Source of the DNA: JAFAXA01 sp963777325
Lineage (GTDB): Bacteria; Pseudomonadota; Alphaproteobacteria; Acetobacterales; Acetobacteraceae
DNA length: 64,000 nt
Assembly (NCBI GenBank): GCA_963777325.1
Contig: CAVZQE010000020.1
Coordinates: forward strand, 1 to 64,000
Reading direction: 5' to 3'
Position 1 is the first letter of the stretch. Each line of letters begins with the position of its first letter. Shown in pieces: positions 10,888 through 20,317 of the stretch. The notes beneath the pieces were generated by a model. The model did not search any database, had not been told where the DNA came from, and worked only from the letters and a program-made list of their open reading frames with translations. Position numbers and translations under genes: made by a program.

Positions 10888-11662
10888 TCACCCGGCGCGT
10901 CTGTCCGATACCGGACGATGCGCCGCGCTATTCCGGATTGATCCCTCGGCATCCATCAACCAGGCGAAGCGACGCTGAACGGCTTCGTAACATTCGCAAG
11001 CGACCGCCTCGAGCCGGGGGCGGTCGAGCACTCGCATGGCGCCGCGCTCGTGCTGCACGAGGCCGGCCCGCTGCAAGGCCCCGACCGCCAGGGTCACGCC
11101 GGGGCGGCGCACGCCGAGCATGGCGGACAGGAACTCCTGGGTCATCGTGAACGCTGTCGCCTTCGACGCGATCATGCGTCATCAGCAGCCATCGGGCGAG
11201 GCGCTGGTCGATATGGTGGCGCCCGTTGCAGGCGGCGGTCTGCGAGATCTGGGTCTGGAACGCGTCCACATAGCGCAGCAGGAGAGCCAGGAGATGCAGG
11301 CGTGTCGGCGAGCGCGGACCGAAAGGCAGCGGCGGGCAGTCGCAGGGCGGTGCCCCCGACCTGCACCATCGCGTTGAGCGGCGAGGTCGGCACGCCGTAC
11401 AGCAGCGGCAGGCCGACCATGCCCTCGGGCCCGACCAGGCCGACCTCTCCCTGCGCGCCATCCTCCAGACGCCGCGATCATCGAGACCGTGCCGGTCTCG
11501 ATGAAATGCACGCTCTCGACGGGGGCAGTCGGCCGGTCAAGCAGGCTCGACCTGAGCGATCAGTTCGACGCGCTCCAGCCTGCTCTGCAGCCGGGCCAGA
11601 TCCGGAGCGGGCAGGCGCCGCAGCAGGCGGTTGCGAACGGATGAGGTTGTAGGATCGGGCAT
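10888..11662 (-). CDS. Crp/Fnr family transcriptional regulator, frameshifted
   Basis: The N-terminal cyclic-nucleotide-binding-like domain is recognisable in VESVHFIETGTVSMIA and in GLPLLYGVPTSPLNAMVQVG; a dimerisation helix follows (QISQTAACNGRHHIDQRLARW is split by a frame change from LLMTHDR). The C-terminal winged helix-turn-helix reads MTQEFLSAMLGVRRPGVTLA. Start ATG 11662 (MPDPTTSSVRNRLLRRL), stop 10888; about 258 residues, normal length. Breaks lie near 11540, 11440, 11320 and 11160. The ligand cannot be told from sequence. It sits upstream of the histidine kinase on the same strand, with nearly 200 bases between, and is divergent from the sigma-factor gene. Confidence 0.8.
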
Positions 11663-11872
11663 TGGCCCCCCGCTGATATCCGGCGGGAGCGCGCGCTGCT
11701 CTCAGTCAGCCGGATGCCAGAACGGGCGGCCAATCACTGCACGATGGTGACGGGCGGGCGGGTATGCAACGCGCGCGGGCGAGCGCAACGTAACTTCCGC
11801 CCGGCTTGCGCGAAGATGGAAGGCGGCGGTCAAGCCGGGTTAGTCTTGCCGCGTGCAGTTGCTGTCGCAATC

Positions 11873-12447
11873 GTGACCGACGATACGGATGCCCGGCTGG
11901 CGGCGCTGATGGCCGCCGCGCAGGAGGGCGATGCCGCCTCGTACAGGATTCTGCTGCGGGACTGCCTGCCGCTCGTCGCCATCGTCGCCCGCCGCCAGGG
12001 CGTGCCGCCGGACCGGGTGGACGACGTCGTGCAGGAGGTGCTGCTGACCATCCACCGGGCGCGCGCGACCTACGATCCGGGGCGGCCGTTCCTGCCGTGG
12101 CTGCGCGCCATCGCCCGCCGGCGTGCGATCGACGCGCTCCGGTCGCAGGGGCGCCGCGCCGGGCGCGAGGTACATGCCCCCGCGGCCTATGACGGGGCGA
12201 TCGACGAGACGCCGGACCCGGCGGAGGCGCTGGACCGGCCCGGCGAAACGCGCCGGCTCGCGGAGGCGATCGCCGCCTTGCCGGAGGCGCAGCGGCTGTC
12301 GGTGGAGCGGCTCGCGCTCGGCGGCGAGACATTGGAGGAGGCGTCGGCGGCGACCGGGCGCAGCAAGGTCGCGCTGAAGGTCAGCCTGCACCGCGCCATC
12401 AAATCCCTTCGTGTCCGTCTCGGCGAAGGTCCGGCGGCGATGTCTGA
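11873..12447 (+). CDS. ECF-type RNA polymerase sigma factor
   Basis: Region 2 is seen in CLPLVAIVARRQGVPPDRVD with DDVVQEVLLTIHRARATYD and PFLPWLRAIARRRAIDALR; region 4 in LPEAQRLSVERLALGGETLE followed by SKVALKVSLHRAIKSLRVRL. The start is placed at GTG 11873 because the DARLAALMAAAQEGD helix follows; ATG near 11816 is an alternative. The frame continues without a stop into the next gene, while TGA 12445-12447, overlapping its ATG, lies in another frame. I therefore infer a small indel near the 3' end rather than a true fusion. The neighbour is the matching NrsF-type anti-sigma factor. Confidence 0.85.
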
Positions 12448-13099
12448 CGCGCCGTCCCAGGCGAAGCTGATCGCATCCTTGGCGAGCGATCTCCGGCCGG
12501 TCCGCCGCCTGCCGCCGCCGATGGTGCGCGCCGGCGCCTGGATCGCGGTCGTGGCGCTGGCGGCGCGCGGTGCTGTCGCAGGTCGCCGATCTGCGGGCGG
12601 TGCGGGAGCGGTTGCTGGCCGAGCCGGACATGTGGCTCGCCGTCGCCGGCTCGGCGCTGACCGCGATCCTGGCGGCGGCAGCCGGCGTTCGAGACGAGCG
12701 TGCCCGGACGCGGCGGGGCACGCTGGGCCTGGCTGCCGCTGCCCGCCTTGCTGCTTTGGCTCGGGCGCGAGCGGCTTTGGCTGTCTGCGCGCGTGGGCGC
12801 TGCCCGCCGCGCACGACCCGTCGATGCCCGAGGAGCGGCATTGCCTCTATTTCATTGTCGGCGTGTCCGTCCCGCTTTCGCTGCTCATGCTCGCGATGCT
12901 GCGGCGGGCCTGCCCGCTGCGGCCCGGCCTGACGACGGCGCTCGCGGGGCTGAGCGCGGCCGGAGCTTCGGCGACGCTGCTCGCGTTCTTCCACCCGTTC
13001 AACCCGACGGGGACGGATCTTGCCTTCCATGCCCTGGCGGTCTGTCTCGTCATCGGCCTCAACCGGCTGCTCGGCGGCGGCTTGCTGGGCCGGCGCTGA
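12440..13099 (+). CDS. NrsF-type anti-sigma factor (DUF1109), frameshifted
   Basis: A membrane protein with several hydrophobic helices. It starts at ATG 12440 (MSDAPSQAKLIASLASDL, then PVRRLPPPMVRAGAWIAVVA). Later pieces are MWLAVAGSALTAILAAAA, the cysteine-bearing HCLYFIVGVSVPLSLLMLAM, and the end HPFNPTGTDLAFHALAVCLV, the last typical of DUF1109. NrsF proteins hold a partner ECF sigma factor at the membrane until a signal frees it. The gene overlaps the sigma factor gene as ATGTCTGA. Breaks lie near 12570, 12690 and 12780. Stop at 13099. Confidence 0.82.
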   Translation: MSDAPSQAKLIASLASDLRPVRRLPPPMVRAGAWIAVVALAARGAVAGRRSAGGAGAVAGRAGHVARRRRLGADRDPGGGSRRSRRACPDAAGHAGPGCRCPPCCFGSGASGFGCLRAWALPAAHDPSMPEERHCLYFIVGVSVPLSLLMLAMLRRACPLRPGLTTALAGLSAAGASATLLAFFHPFNPTGTDLAFHALAVCLVIGLNRLLGGGLLGRR

Positions 13100-13108
13100 C
13101 GCCCGGGA

Positions 13109-13846
13109 TCACGGCTTGCGCGCGATGTAGATCCACTCGTTGCGCAGCAGCCCGTACTCGACCTCGCGATCCGGCGGCATACGGAATGTCTCGACCGCGA
13201 AGCCGGCGTCGGTCAGGCGGCCGGCGAAGTCGAGGCCGTAATAGCGCTTGTGGTCCTCGCCCCCGAAATGCACGAAGCGCATCTCCGGCGTGGCGATGGC
13301 CGGGTTCTCGTAGGTTTCCTCCCGCGTCGGATTGATCGGCACGCTGAACAGGCCGAAGCCGCCGGGCCGGAGCAGGCGGAACAGTTCCCGCATGGCCGCG
13401 CGGTCGTCGTCGATATGCTCCAGCACATGATGCGCCATGACGACGTCGTAGCTTTCGTCCGGCAGGCCGGTGCGGGTGATGTCGAGACGGTGGGTGACGC
13501 CCTTCTGGTGCAGATCGGCCGTTTCGTACAGCGGGTTGCCGCGCATCTGCCGGAGCACGGTCTTTTCGGGCGCGAAATGCAGGATGCGCTTGCCCGCGAG
13601 CTTGTCGCCGCCGCCCTCCGTGACCCAGAGATGGGTCAGCCGGTGCCGCTCCCGGCTGCCGCATTGCAGGCAGCGCACATCCCATCGCGACGGGCGGCCG
13701 ACGCTCACGAAAACGCCTTGATAGCCGCAGATCGGACAGGTGCGCGGGATCTTCGTCCGGGAGAACTGTCCCCGGTCCCGCCACCACGCTTCCACGAGCC
13801 GGCGCGTCACGATCCAGTTCGGCCGGGATCTGTCTGGCGGGAACAT
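13109..13846 (-). CDS. Class I SAM-dependent methyltransferase with N-terminal zinc-ribbon-like segment
   Basis: Intact 245-residue frame. The methyltransferase core shows KRILHFAPEKTVLRQM, DITRTGLPDESYDVVMAHHV, LEHIDDDRAAMRELFRLLRP and GGFGLFSVPINPTREE. In front of it CPICGYQG and CLQCGSRERHR form a four-cysteine pair that may bind zinc; proteins of this layout are common hypothetical methyltransferases in alphaproteobacteria. Start ATG 13846; upstream codons run into the promoter area of the divergent SDR gene. The substrate is unknown. It converges with the anti-sigma gene with 9 bases between. Confidence 0.85.
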   Translation of the reverse strand: MFPPDRSRPNWIVTRRLVEAWWRDRGQFSRTKIPRTCPICGYQGVFVSVGRPSRWDVRCLQCGSRERHRLTHLWVTEGGGDKLAGKRILHFAPEKTVLRQMRGNPLYETADLHQKGVTHRLDITRTGLPDESYDVVMAHHVLEHIDDDRAAMRELFRLLRPGGFGLFSVPINPTREETYENPAIATPEMRFVHFGGEDHKRYYGLDFAGRLTDAGFAVETFRMPPDREVEYGLLRNEWIYIARKP

Positions 13847-13895
13847 GCGCGGTTCATACTGTTGCGGAAAGCAAGCAACAAGCAGGGTGGACGGC

Positions 13896-14645
13896 ATGAA
13901 GCTGGACGGAAAAGTCGCGCTGGTTACCGGGGCCGGAGGCGGGTTCGGCGAGGGCATCGCCCGGCTGTTCGCCCGCGAGGGGGCGCGGGTCGCGCTGCTC
14001 GACATCCGCGAGGATGCCGCGAGACGGGTCGCGGACGAGATCGGGACGGGCGCGATCGCCGTCGGCGCGGATGTCTCGTCGGGCGCGGAGGTCGCGGCGG
14101 CGGTCGCGCGGGTGGTGGAGGCGTTCGGCCCGCCCGGCATCCTCGTCAACAACGCCGCGATCACGCATCGCAACGTGCCGCTGCTCGAGGTGGACGAGGC
14201 GACGTTCGACCGGCTGCTGCAGGTGAACGTGAAGTCGATCTATCTCACGACCCGCGCCGTCGTGCCGCTGATGCAGGCTCAAGGCGGCGGGGTGATCGTC
14301 AATATCGGCTCGACCGCCGGGCTGCGGCCCCGGCCCGGCCTCACCTGGTACAACGGCACCAAGGGCTTCGTGAACGTCGTCTCGAAGTCGCTCGCGCTCG
14401 ACCTCGCGCCCATGAACATCCGGGTCAACTGCATCTGCCCGGTGATGGGGGAGACGGGGTTGCTCGAGCAGTTCATGGGCATGCCGGACACGCCGGAGAA
14501 CCGGGCGCGCTTCATCGCGACCATTCCGTTGGGCCGCCTGAGCCGCCCGGACGACATCGCCCGCGCCGCGCTCTATCTCGCGTGCGACGACTCCGCGTTC
14601 ATCACCGGCGTGCTGCTGCCGGTCGATGGCGGCCGGACGGTCTGA
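13896..14645 (+). CDS. Short-chain dehydrogenase/reductase
   Basis: Intact 249-residue classical SDR. The cofactor motif is VTGAGGGFGEGIAR, followed by LVNNAAITHRN, the catalytic Ser in IVNIGSTAG, and YNGTKGF (Tyr-x-x-x-Lys). The Asp in ALLDIRED suggests NAD rather than NADP. The C-terminal VDGGRTV is normal. The proximal ATG 13896 follows an AGGGTGG purine run. Substrate unknown; family members act on sugars, polyols or ketoacids. It converges with the dehalogenase gene, with one base between the stops. Confidence 0.9.
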   Translation: MKLDGKVALVTGAGGGFGEGIARLFAREGARVALLDIREDAARRVADEIGTGAIAVGADVSSGAEVAAAVARVVEAFGPPGILVNNAAITHRNVPLLEVDEATFDRLLQVNVKSIYLTTRAVVPLMQAQGGGVIVNIGSTAGLRPRPGLTWYNGTKGFVNVVSKSLALDLAPMNIRVNCICPVMGETGLLEQFMGMPDTPENRARFIATIPLGRLSRPDDIARAALYLACDDSAFITGVLLPVDGGRTV

Positions 14646-14646
14646 C

Positions 14647-15358
14647 TCAGCAACCGAGCGCCGACGCCAGCGCGCCGAAATCCTCCGCGACGTAGTCCCA
14701 ATCGGACGAGGGGCCGAGATCCGTGGTCTGGCCGGGTCCGTGCTCGGCGGGACGTGCGACAAAGGCCGCGCGGAAGCCCTGTCCACGCGCGGCGGCGAGA
14801 TCGGCGTTATGGGCGGCCACCATGACGCAGCGTTCCGCCGGCGGCGTCGAGGAGCTCGGCCGCACGCAGGTAGGCTTTCGGCGACGGCTTGTAGGCGCCC
14901 GCGATTTCGGCGCCGAGCACGACGTCCCACGGCAGACCGGCGCGCCGCGCCATGTCCACGATGAGGCGGACATTGCCGTTCGAGAGCGGGGCCAGGATGT
15001 AGCGGCGGCGCAAACGGGCAAGCCCGTCCAGAACGTCCGGCCAGGGATCGAGCCGATGCCAGGCGAGGGTCAGTTCCGCCCGCGCGCCGTCCGGCACGTC
15101 GCCCGCGCCCACGCTCGCGAGCACGGCGTCGAGGTTCTCCCGGTGCAGCCGGTCGAGCGTCACGAACGGCCGCCGCCCGGTGCGGACCTCCTCCATCGCG
15201 GGCTGATAGCGGGCGCGCCAGGCATCCGCGAATCCGGTCCAGTCGAGCGAAAGGCCGAACGGCGACAGCAACCGTTCGGCCTCGCGGGCGACCCCGGACC
15301 GCCAATCGACGACGGTGCCGAACACGTCGAAGCACAGCGCGAGGGCGGGTTGGCTCAT
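14647..15358 (-). CDS. Haloacid dehalogenase, type II, one frameshift
   Basis: HAD-superfamily hydrolase of the L-2-haloacid dehalogenase type. Motif I FDVFGTVVDWRSG holds the nucleophilic Asp (residue 10), motif II is APLSNGNVRL, motif III Lys is in GAYKPSPKAYLRAAE, and motif IV reads VAAHNADLAAARGQGFRAA. A frame change near 14840 separates motif III from motif IV. Start ATG 15358, stop TGA 14647-14649; about 237 residues as usual. Whether it dehalogenates or acts on a phosphorylated substrate cannot be told. The palindromic repeat at 15367-15466 lies just upstream. Confidence 0.87.
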
Positions 15359-15366
15359 AGGAAACG

Positions 15367-15466
15367 GTCATCGCGAGCCGGCCGCAGGGCGGCGTGGCGA
15401 TCCACAAGCCGCCCGCATGGACGTGCGATATGGATTGCCGCGCCGGCTACGCCGGCTCGCAATGAC
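15367..15466. repeat. Palindromic repeat element (imperfect inverted arms)
   Basis: The left arm 15367-15404 and right arm 15431-15466 are imperfect reverse complements. Both start with gtcat(c/t)gcgagccggc at the outer end and end in a (t/c)ggcgatcca or tggattgcc inner block. About 26 bases separate them. Elements with ends reading CGTCATTGCGAG are widespread as dispersed non-coding repeats in many bacterial genomes. It fills the gap between the dehalogenase start and the thiolase stop and codes for nothing visible. It may act as an RNA hairpin. Confidence 0.6.
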
Positions 15467-15479
15467 GGCACTGCGTCGG

Positions 15480-16658
15480 CTAGTCGCGCTCGACGCACAT
15501 GGCGATGCCCATGCCGCCGCCGATGCAGAGCGTGGCGAGGCCCTTCTTCGCGTCCCGCCGCTGCATTTCGTGCAGCAGGGTCACGAGCACGCGGGCGCCC
15601 GGACGCGCCGATCGGGTGGCCGAGCGCGATCGCGCCGCCGTTGACGTTGACCTTGCTCGTATCCCAGCCGAGATCCTTGTTCACGGCGCAGGCCTGCGCC
15701 GCGAACGCCTCGTTGGCCTCGATCAGGTCGAGATCGCTCGCCTTCCAGCCGGCGCGCTCCAGCGCCATGCGGCTGGCCGGGATCGGCCCCGTGCCCATGA
15801 TCTTCGGATCGACGCCGGCCGTCGCCCAGGAGACGATGCGCGCCAGCGGCTTCAGGCCGCGCCCGCTCGCGCGGCTGGCGCGACATGAGCACCACGCCCG
15901 CCGCGCCGTCGTTGATGCCGGAGGCGTTGCCCGCCGTCACCGTGCCGTTCTTGTCGAACGCCGGACGGAGCTTCTTCAGCGTTTCGGCCGTGGTGCCGTG
16001 CTTCGGATACTCGTCCTCGCGACACGACGACGTCGCCCTTGCGGCCCTTGACCGTCACGGGAACGATCTCGTCCTTGAAGCGGCCCGCCTTCTGCGCCTC
16101 CTCGGCCTTGCGCTGCGAGTTGAAGGCGAGTTCGTCCTGCTGCTCGCGGCCGATCTGCTATGCTCGGCGACGTTCTCGGCGGTCTGCCCCATATGATAGC
16201 CCTGGAAGGCATCCCACAGCCCGTCCCGGAGCATGGTGTCGAGCATCTTCAGCTCGCCCATCTTCACGCCGTTGCGCAGATGCGCGGCAGTGCGGCGCCT
16301 GGCTCATGCTCTCCTGGCCCCCGGCGAGCACGATGTCGCTGTCGCCGTTGCGGATCGCCTGGAAGCCGAGCGCGACCGTGCGCAGGCCGGAGCCGCAGAG
16401 CTGGTTGACGCCGTAGGCCGTCTTCTCGACCGGGATGCCGGCGGCGATCGCCGCCTGCCGGGCCGGGTTCTGGCCGGCGAGGGCCGTCAGCACCTGACCG
16501 AGAATGACCTCCGAAACCTCGTTCGCGTCGACCTGCGACCGCTTCAGAATTTCGTCGATTACGATCTTTCCCAGGTCGTGCGCCGGCAATCCGCTGAGTG
16601 CGCCGTTGAAGGAACCGACGGGCGTCCGCGCCGCGCTGGTGATAACGACATCTTCCAT
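15480..16658 (-). CDS. phaA/atoB: Acetyl-CoA C-acetyltransferase (thiolase), frameshifted
   Basis: Condenses two acetyl-CoA to acetoacetyl-CoA or runs the reverse cleavage. N-terminus MEDVVITSAARTPVGSF; the active-site Cys is in NQLCGSGLRTVA; IEANEAFAAQA, then GGAIALGHPIGASG (catalytic His) and the C-terminal GGGMGIAMCVERD follow. Start ATG 16658, stop TAG 15480-15482; 392 codons, as expected for biosynthetic thiolases. Breaks lie near 16295, 16160, 16020, 15875 and 15600. No phaB or phaC is adjacent, but bdhA and a CoA-transferase lie 13 kb away, so polyhydroxybutyrate or ketone-body turnover is a plausible role. Confidence 0.93.
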
Positions 16659-16731
16659 GTGTTTCTCTTCCCCTTTGCGGCCCGGCCGCTCTTCAAGAAG
16701 GCGCGAATATCGCGCCCAAGCCCCGGTCGAG

Positions 16732-17391
16732 TCAAATCGGCGCGTCGCCGACGATGACCACGTGCAGGTACCCGGGGCCATGCGCTCCGCGAACGTAGCT
16801 GCCTTCGATGTCGGTCGTGCCGCTGGCCCCGGTGATGATGTTGACGTTCCGGGGCGGCGGGCCCGCCTTTTCGGCCAGGGCGGCATAATCCTCGAGATAC
16901 GCCACGATCTGCCCTTCGCGCATCGCTATGATGGAGTGGCGCGGCAGGAAGTTGAAGAGCACCGGCATATCCGGTCCCGAGTGGAACACCAGCGATCCGG
17001 TTTCCGCGATGCCCCAGCGGGCGATGCCGATGCCCGCGGCCTCGTCGGGCGCCATCCGCCTGTGCAGTTCGATGCCGGTCCAGTCGAGTTCCTGCAGCTC
17101 CGGCGCGGGCTGCAAAGCCGCCGCTTGCGGCAGCTCGTTCGCGCGAAGATAGCGGCCGACCGCGCTCGGGAAATCCGTCAAGCGGGGGACGCGCTCGACG
17201 GTCGCCCCGATTTTGGGCGCCGAGATGCGTTCGGCGAAGATCGCTGTCAGGCTTCGGTTCGGCAAATGGGGGCGGATCAGCTCGGGCGCGTCCAGCAGGG
17301 CGGCCGCCTCGGCCCGCACGGCTTCGGCCGCTTGCGGCGGCCCGAGCGCCTGGCGGATCGCGGCCAGGATTTCGCCTCGCGCCTCCGTCAT
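16732..17391 (-). CDS. lutC: Lactate utilization protein LutC
   Basis: Intact 219-residue LUD-domain protein, third gene of lutABC, the iron-sulfur lactate oxidation system. Family marks are the N-terminal TEARGEILAAIRQALG, GIGIARWGIAETGSLVF, LPRHSIIAM and the glycine-rich NIITGASGTTDIEGSYVRG. Its start overlaps the lutB stop as ATGA (17388-17391), so the two are co-translated. No signal peptide or membrane helix. Confidence 0.93.
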   Translation of the reverse strand: MTEARGEILAAIRQALGPPQAAEAVRAEAAALLDAPELIRPHLPNRSLTAIFAERISAPKIGATVERVPRLTDFPSAVGRYLRANELPQAAALQPAPELQELDWTGIELHRRMAPDEAAGIGIARWGIAETGSLVFHSGPDMPVLFNFLPRHSIIAMREGQIVAYLEDYAALAEKAGPPPRNVNIITGASGTTDIEGSYVRGAHGPGYLHVVIVGDAPI

Positions 17392-18825
17392 GCCCCGCCT
17401 CGTCGCGATTTATACTGCTCCATGAAGGTCCGGGCGGCCGGCGCGGGCATGTCGCGGTACGCCGTCCATCCACCCGCGAGCGGCATGGACCGGATCCAGC
17501 CGCCACGGCTGAACAGGCGCATCGTCCGGATGGCGGAGCGGGTTGCGAGCCGATAGAGCGCGGGCCGGGTCGCGAGGAAGCTCCACAAGCCGATGCCCGA
17601 GCGGACCGAGGCCGGCTCCAGCCCCTCCCGCCAGCTTCTGTCCCGCCAGCCACGCAGCAACGTGGGCAGCGGGATCATCACCGGGCAGACTTCCTGGCAC
17701 CGTCCGTTCATCGTGCAGGCGTGAACGAGGTCGCGCGACTTGTCCAACCCCTCGAACACCGGCGTCAGTACCGCGCCCATCGGGCCGGGATAGGTCGAGC
17801 CGTACGCATGTCCGCCGATCTGGCGGTACACGACGCAGTGGTTCATGCACGCGCCGCAGCGGATACAGCGCAGCATCTCGCGCAGGCCGTTGGTGAGCAT
17901 CCGGGTGCGGCCGTTATCGACCAGCACGATGTGCATCTCTTCCGGACCGTCCGCATCGCCCGGCCGCTTCGGCCCGCAATGAAACGTCGTGTACTGCGTC
18001 AGATCGCCGCCCGTGGCCGAGCGCACCAGCACGCGCAGCAGCGCCAGCGCGTGATCCGTGGAGGGCACGAGCTTCTCGATCCCCGCGGTCACGATGAAGA
18101 CGCGCGGCGGCGAGGTCGTCAGTTCCGCGTTGCCCTCGTTGGTCACGGTGCAGACCGCGCCCGTGTCGGCGACGAGGAAGTTCGCGCCGGCGATGCCGAC
18201 ATCGGCGGACAGGAACTTGTCGCGCAACTCGCGGCGCGCGCTCTCGACCATCGCGCCCGGCTCGTCCGCCTTCGGCGGCTGGCGGTGCCGGGCCTTGAAC
18301 AGCACCGCGATCTGCTCGCGCGTCCGATGCATCGCCGGCCAGATGATGTGCGACGGCCGCTCGCCCGCGAGCTGGATGATGTGCTCGGCGAGATCGGTCT
18401 CGACCCGCTCCATCCCCGCCTCGGCCAGCGCATGCGGCAGGCCGATCTCTTCACCGAGCATCGACTTGCTGCGCGTGACGATTTTCGCCCCGGCGTCGCG
18501 GCAGATGCGGACGACGATCTCGCACGCCTCATCGGCGGTCGAGGCCCAGTGAATCTTGGCGCCCGCCGCCGCCGCGTTGCGCTCGAACGCGAGCAGATAG
18601 TGCTCCAAATTGGCGATCACGTGGTCCTTGATGCGGCGGCTACGCTCGCGCGTCGCGTCGAATTCCGGGAACTCCGCGACGGCGGCGGCGCGCTTGGTTT
18701 CGGCCGTTCCCGTCGTGCGGTCGATCGCGACCTTCAGGACGGCGTCGGCGAGCGCCGCGCGGGCATTCTCCTTGAAGGTCTCGGACGTACCCGCCTGCTG
18801 CCCCGCCTGCTGCCCCCTGCTGCAC
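17388..18825 (-). CDS. lutB: Lactate utilization iron-sulfur protein LutB
   Basis: LUD domain followed by a ferredoxin-like part. Cluster ligands are in CIRCGACMNHCVVY and CTMNGRCQEVCPVMIPL; the LUD region shows FLVADTGAVCTVTNEGNAE and the N-terminal FPEFDATRERSRRIKDH. About 479 residues, the normal length. The main frame lacks a start near its expected N-terminus. GTG 18825, just after the lutA stop, begins a Gln/Gly/Ala-rich repeat (cag-cag-gcg-ggg units) and would enter the main frame if one G in the run near 18812 were removed. Works with LutA and LutC in oxidising L-lactate to pyruvate, with electrons passing to the respiratory chain. Confidence 0.92.
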
Positions 18826-18826
18826 G

Positions 18827-19607
18827 TCAGCGCGCCTCCCCGATGGCGGGACCGGACGCCATGCCCGCCAGCACCTCGACCGTGTGAAAGCACCGGGTGC
18901 GCGCGCCGCGGCGATGCAGCTTGCCGGCCATGTTCATGAGGCAGCCGAGGTCGCCTGCGAGCAGCAAATCGGCTTCGGTCCGCTCGATGGCGGCCGCCTT
19001 CTCATCCACGATCGCGTTGGAAATCGCCGGGTATTTGACGCAGAACGTGCCGCCGAAGCCGCAGCAGACGTTGTCGCCGTCGAGCTTGCGCAGTTCCAGC
19101 CCGTCGATCGCCGCCAGCATCGCACGCGGCTGCGCGTGAATGCCGAGTTCGCGCAATCCCGCGCAGCTATCGTGATACGTGGCGGTCGCACGCAGAGCCC
19201 GTCCAGCCGGGCGAAAGCCGCGAAATCGTATAAAGATAGTCCATGATCTCGTACGTGCGGCCGGCAACGGCCTCGGCGCGCTTGGCATAGCCTGAGTCGC
19301 CCGCCAGCATCTCGGGATAGTGATGCCGGATCATGCCGGCGCAGGAGCCGGACGGCACGACGACGTGCTCGAACGGCTCGAACGCGTCCACGAACTGGCG
19401 TGCGAGCGCGGTCGCCGCGTCGGTCGCGCCGCTGTTGTGGCCGGGCTGACCGCAGCAAGTCTGCCGTTCGGGCACCTCCACGCGGCATCCCGCTTCTTCC
19501 AGCAGCCGGAGTGCAGCGAAGCCGACTTCCGGTCGGATGGCGTCCACCAGGCATGTCACGAACAGGCCGACGCCCGGGGCTGGCGTTCTTGTTTGTTGAT
19601 CAGCCAT
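18827..19607 (-). CDS. lutA: Lactate utilization protein LutA, one frameshift
   Basis: CCG-domain (DUF224) protein. Two cysteine-rich motifs bind an Fe-S cluster of the heterodisulfide reductase type: RQTCCGQPGHNSG in the N-terminal half and GDNVCCGFGGTFCVK in the C-terminal half, each with its accompanying GSCAGM or DSCAGL. Start ATG 19607 (MADQQTRTPAPGVGLFVTC), stop TGA 18827-18829; about 260 residues. One break near 19215. First gene of the lutABC operon, so its promoter must lie in the 137-base gap before the divergent DUF892 gene; no clear promoter or operator was found there. Confidence 0.92.
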
Positions 19608-19744
19608 CCCATCTCTCCAGGGCGCGGGATGATACCGGGATCGATCGCCGGGCGGCAATCCTACCCTCAACTTCTTATCATCTGAACCAAGCCCCGCGGC
19701 CCGCGCTCTGACCTCACGACGACGACAACCACCAGGAGGGTGCC

Positions 19745-20248
19745 ATGGGAATGTTCAGCAAGCCGATCAAGACGCTTGACGACCTGTTCGTGCATACGCT
19801 GCAGGACATGTACTACGCCGAAAACCAGATCACGAAGGCGTTGCCGAAGATGATCGACAAGGCGAGCGACCCTCAGCTCAAGCAGGGCTTCCAGACGCAT
19901 CTGGAGGAGACTCGCAACCAGATCAAGCGGCTGGAGCAGGTCTTCAAGATGCACGATCAGGAGGTCAAGGGCGTGACCTGCGCCGCCATGGATGGCATTA
20001 TCGAAGAAGCCGAGGAAGTCGCGGGCGACGTCGCCGATCCGGAAGTCCTGGATGCAGCGATGCTCTCGTCCGCCCAGGCTGTCGAGCACTACGAGATCGC
20101 CCGCTACGGAACGCTGATCGCGCTCGCCAAGCAGCTCGGCCGGTCCGATTGCGCCCAGGTGTTCTCGGAGACGCTCGAGGAGGAGAAGGCGACCGACAGG
20201 AAGCTGACCGAAATCGCGGAGAGCCGGGTCAACCGCAAGGCCGCCTGA
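19745..20248 (+). CDS. DUF892 ferritin-like protein (YciE/YciF type)
   Basis: Intact 167-residue all-helical protein. KTLDDLFVHTLQDMYYAENQ and HLEETRNQIKRLEQVF carry the first Glu/His ligand set; SSAQAVEHYEIARYGTLIA and SETLEEEKATDRKLTEIAE carry the second, as in ferritin-like di-metal proteins. A strong ribosome site AGGAGG lies at 19734-19739, six bases before the ATG. Relatives are stress-induced, and their true activity is not established. A GC-rich hairpin follows it, before the convergent Rieske gene. Confidence 0.92.
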   Translation: MGMFSKPIKTLDDLFVHTLQDMYYAENQITKALPKMIDKASDPQLKQGFQTHLEETRNQIKRLEQVFKMHDQEVKGVTCAAMDGIIEEAEEVAGDVADPEVLDAAMLSSAQAVEHYEIARYGTLIALAKQLGRSDCAQVFSETLEEEKATDRKLTEIAESRVNRKAA

Positions 20249-20273
20249 CGGAAAGTCCGGCTAAGCACCGCGT

Positions 20274-20297
20274 CCGGCCGGGGTCGCTCCCGGCCGG
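20274..20297. terminator. GC-rich hairpin between convergent genes
   Basis: CCGGCCGGG (20274-20282) and CCCGGCCGG (20289-20297) form a perfect 9-bp stem with a six-base loop. It lies between the convergent ends of the DUF892 and Rieske genes. There is no T-run, so it is not a classical intrinsic terminator, but the position fits a two-way stop. Confidence 0.45.
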
Positions 20298-20317
20298 GCC
20301 GGCTCGGGCATATCGCC

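Noticed and set aside
11873..13099. A natural sigma/anti-sigma fusion protein
   Set aside because: The frames join, but the overlapping ATGTCTGA arrangement and the usual two-gene form make a small indel more likely.
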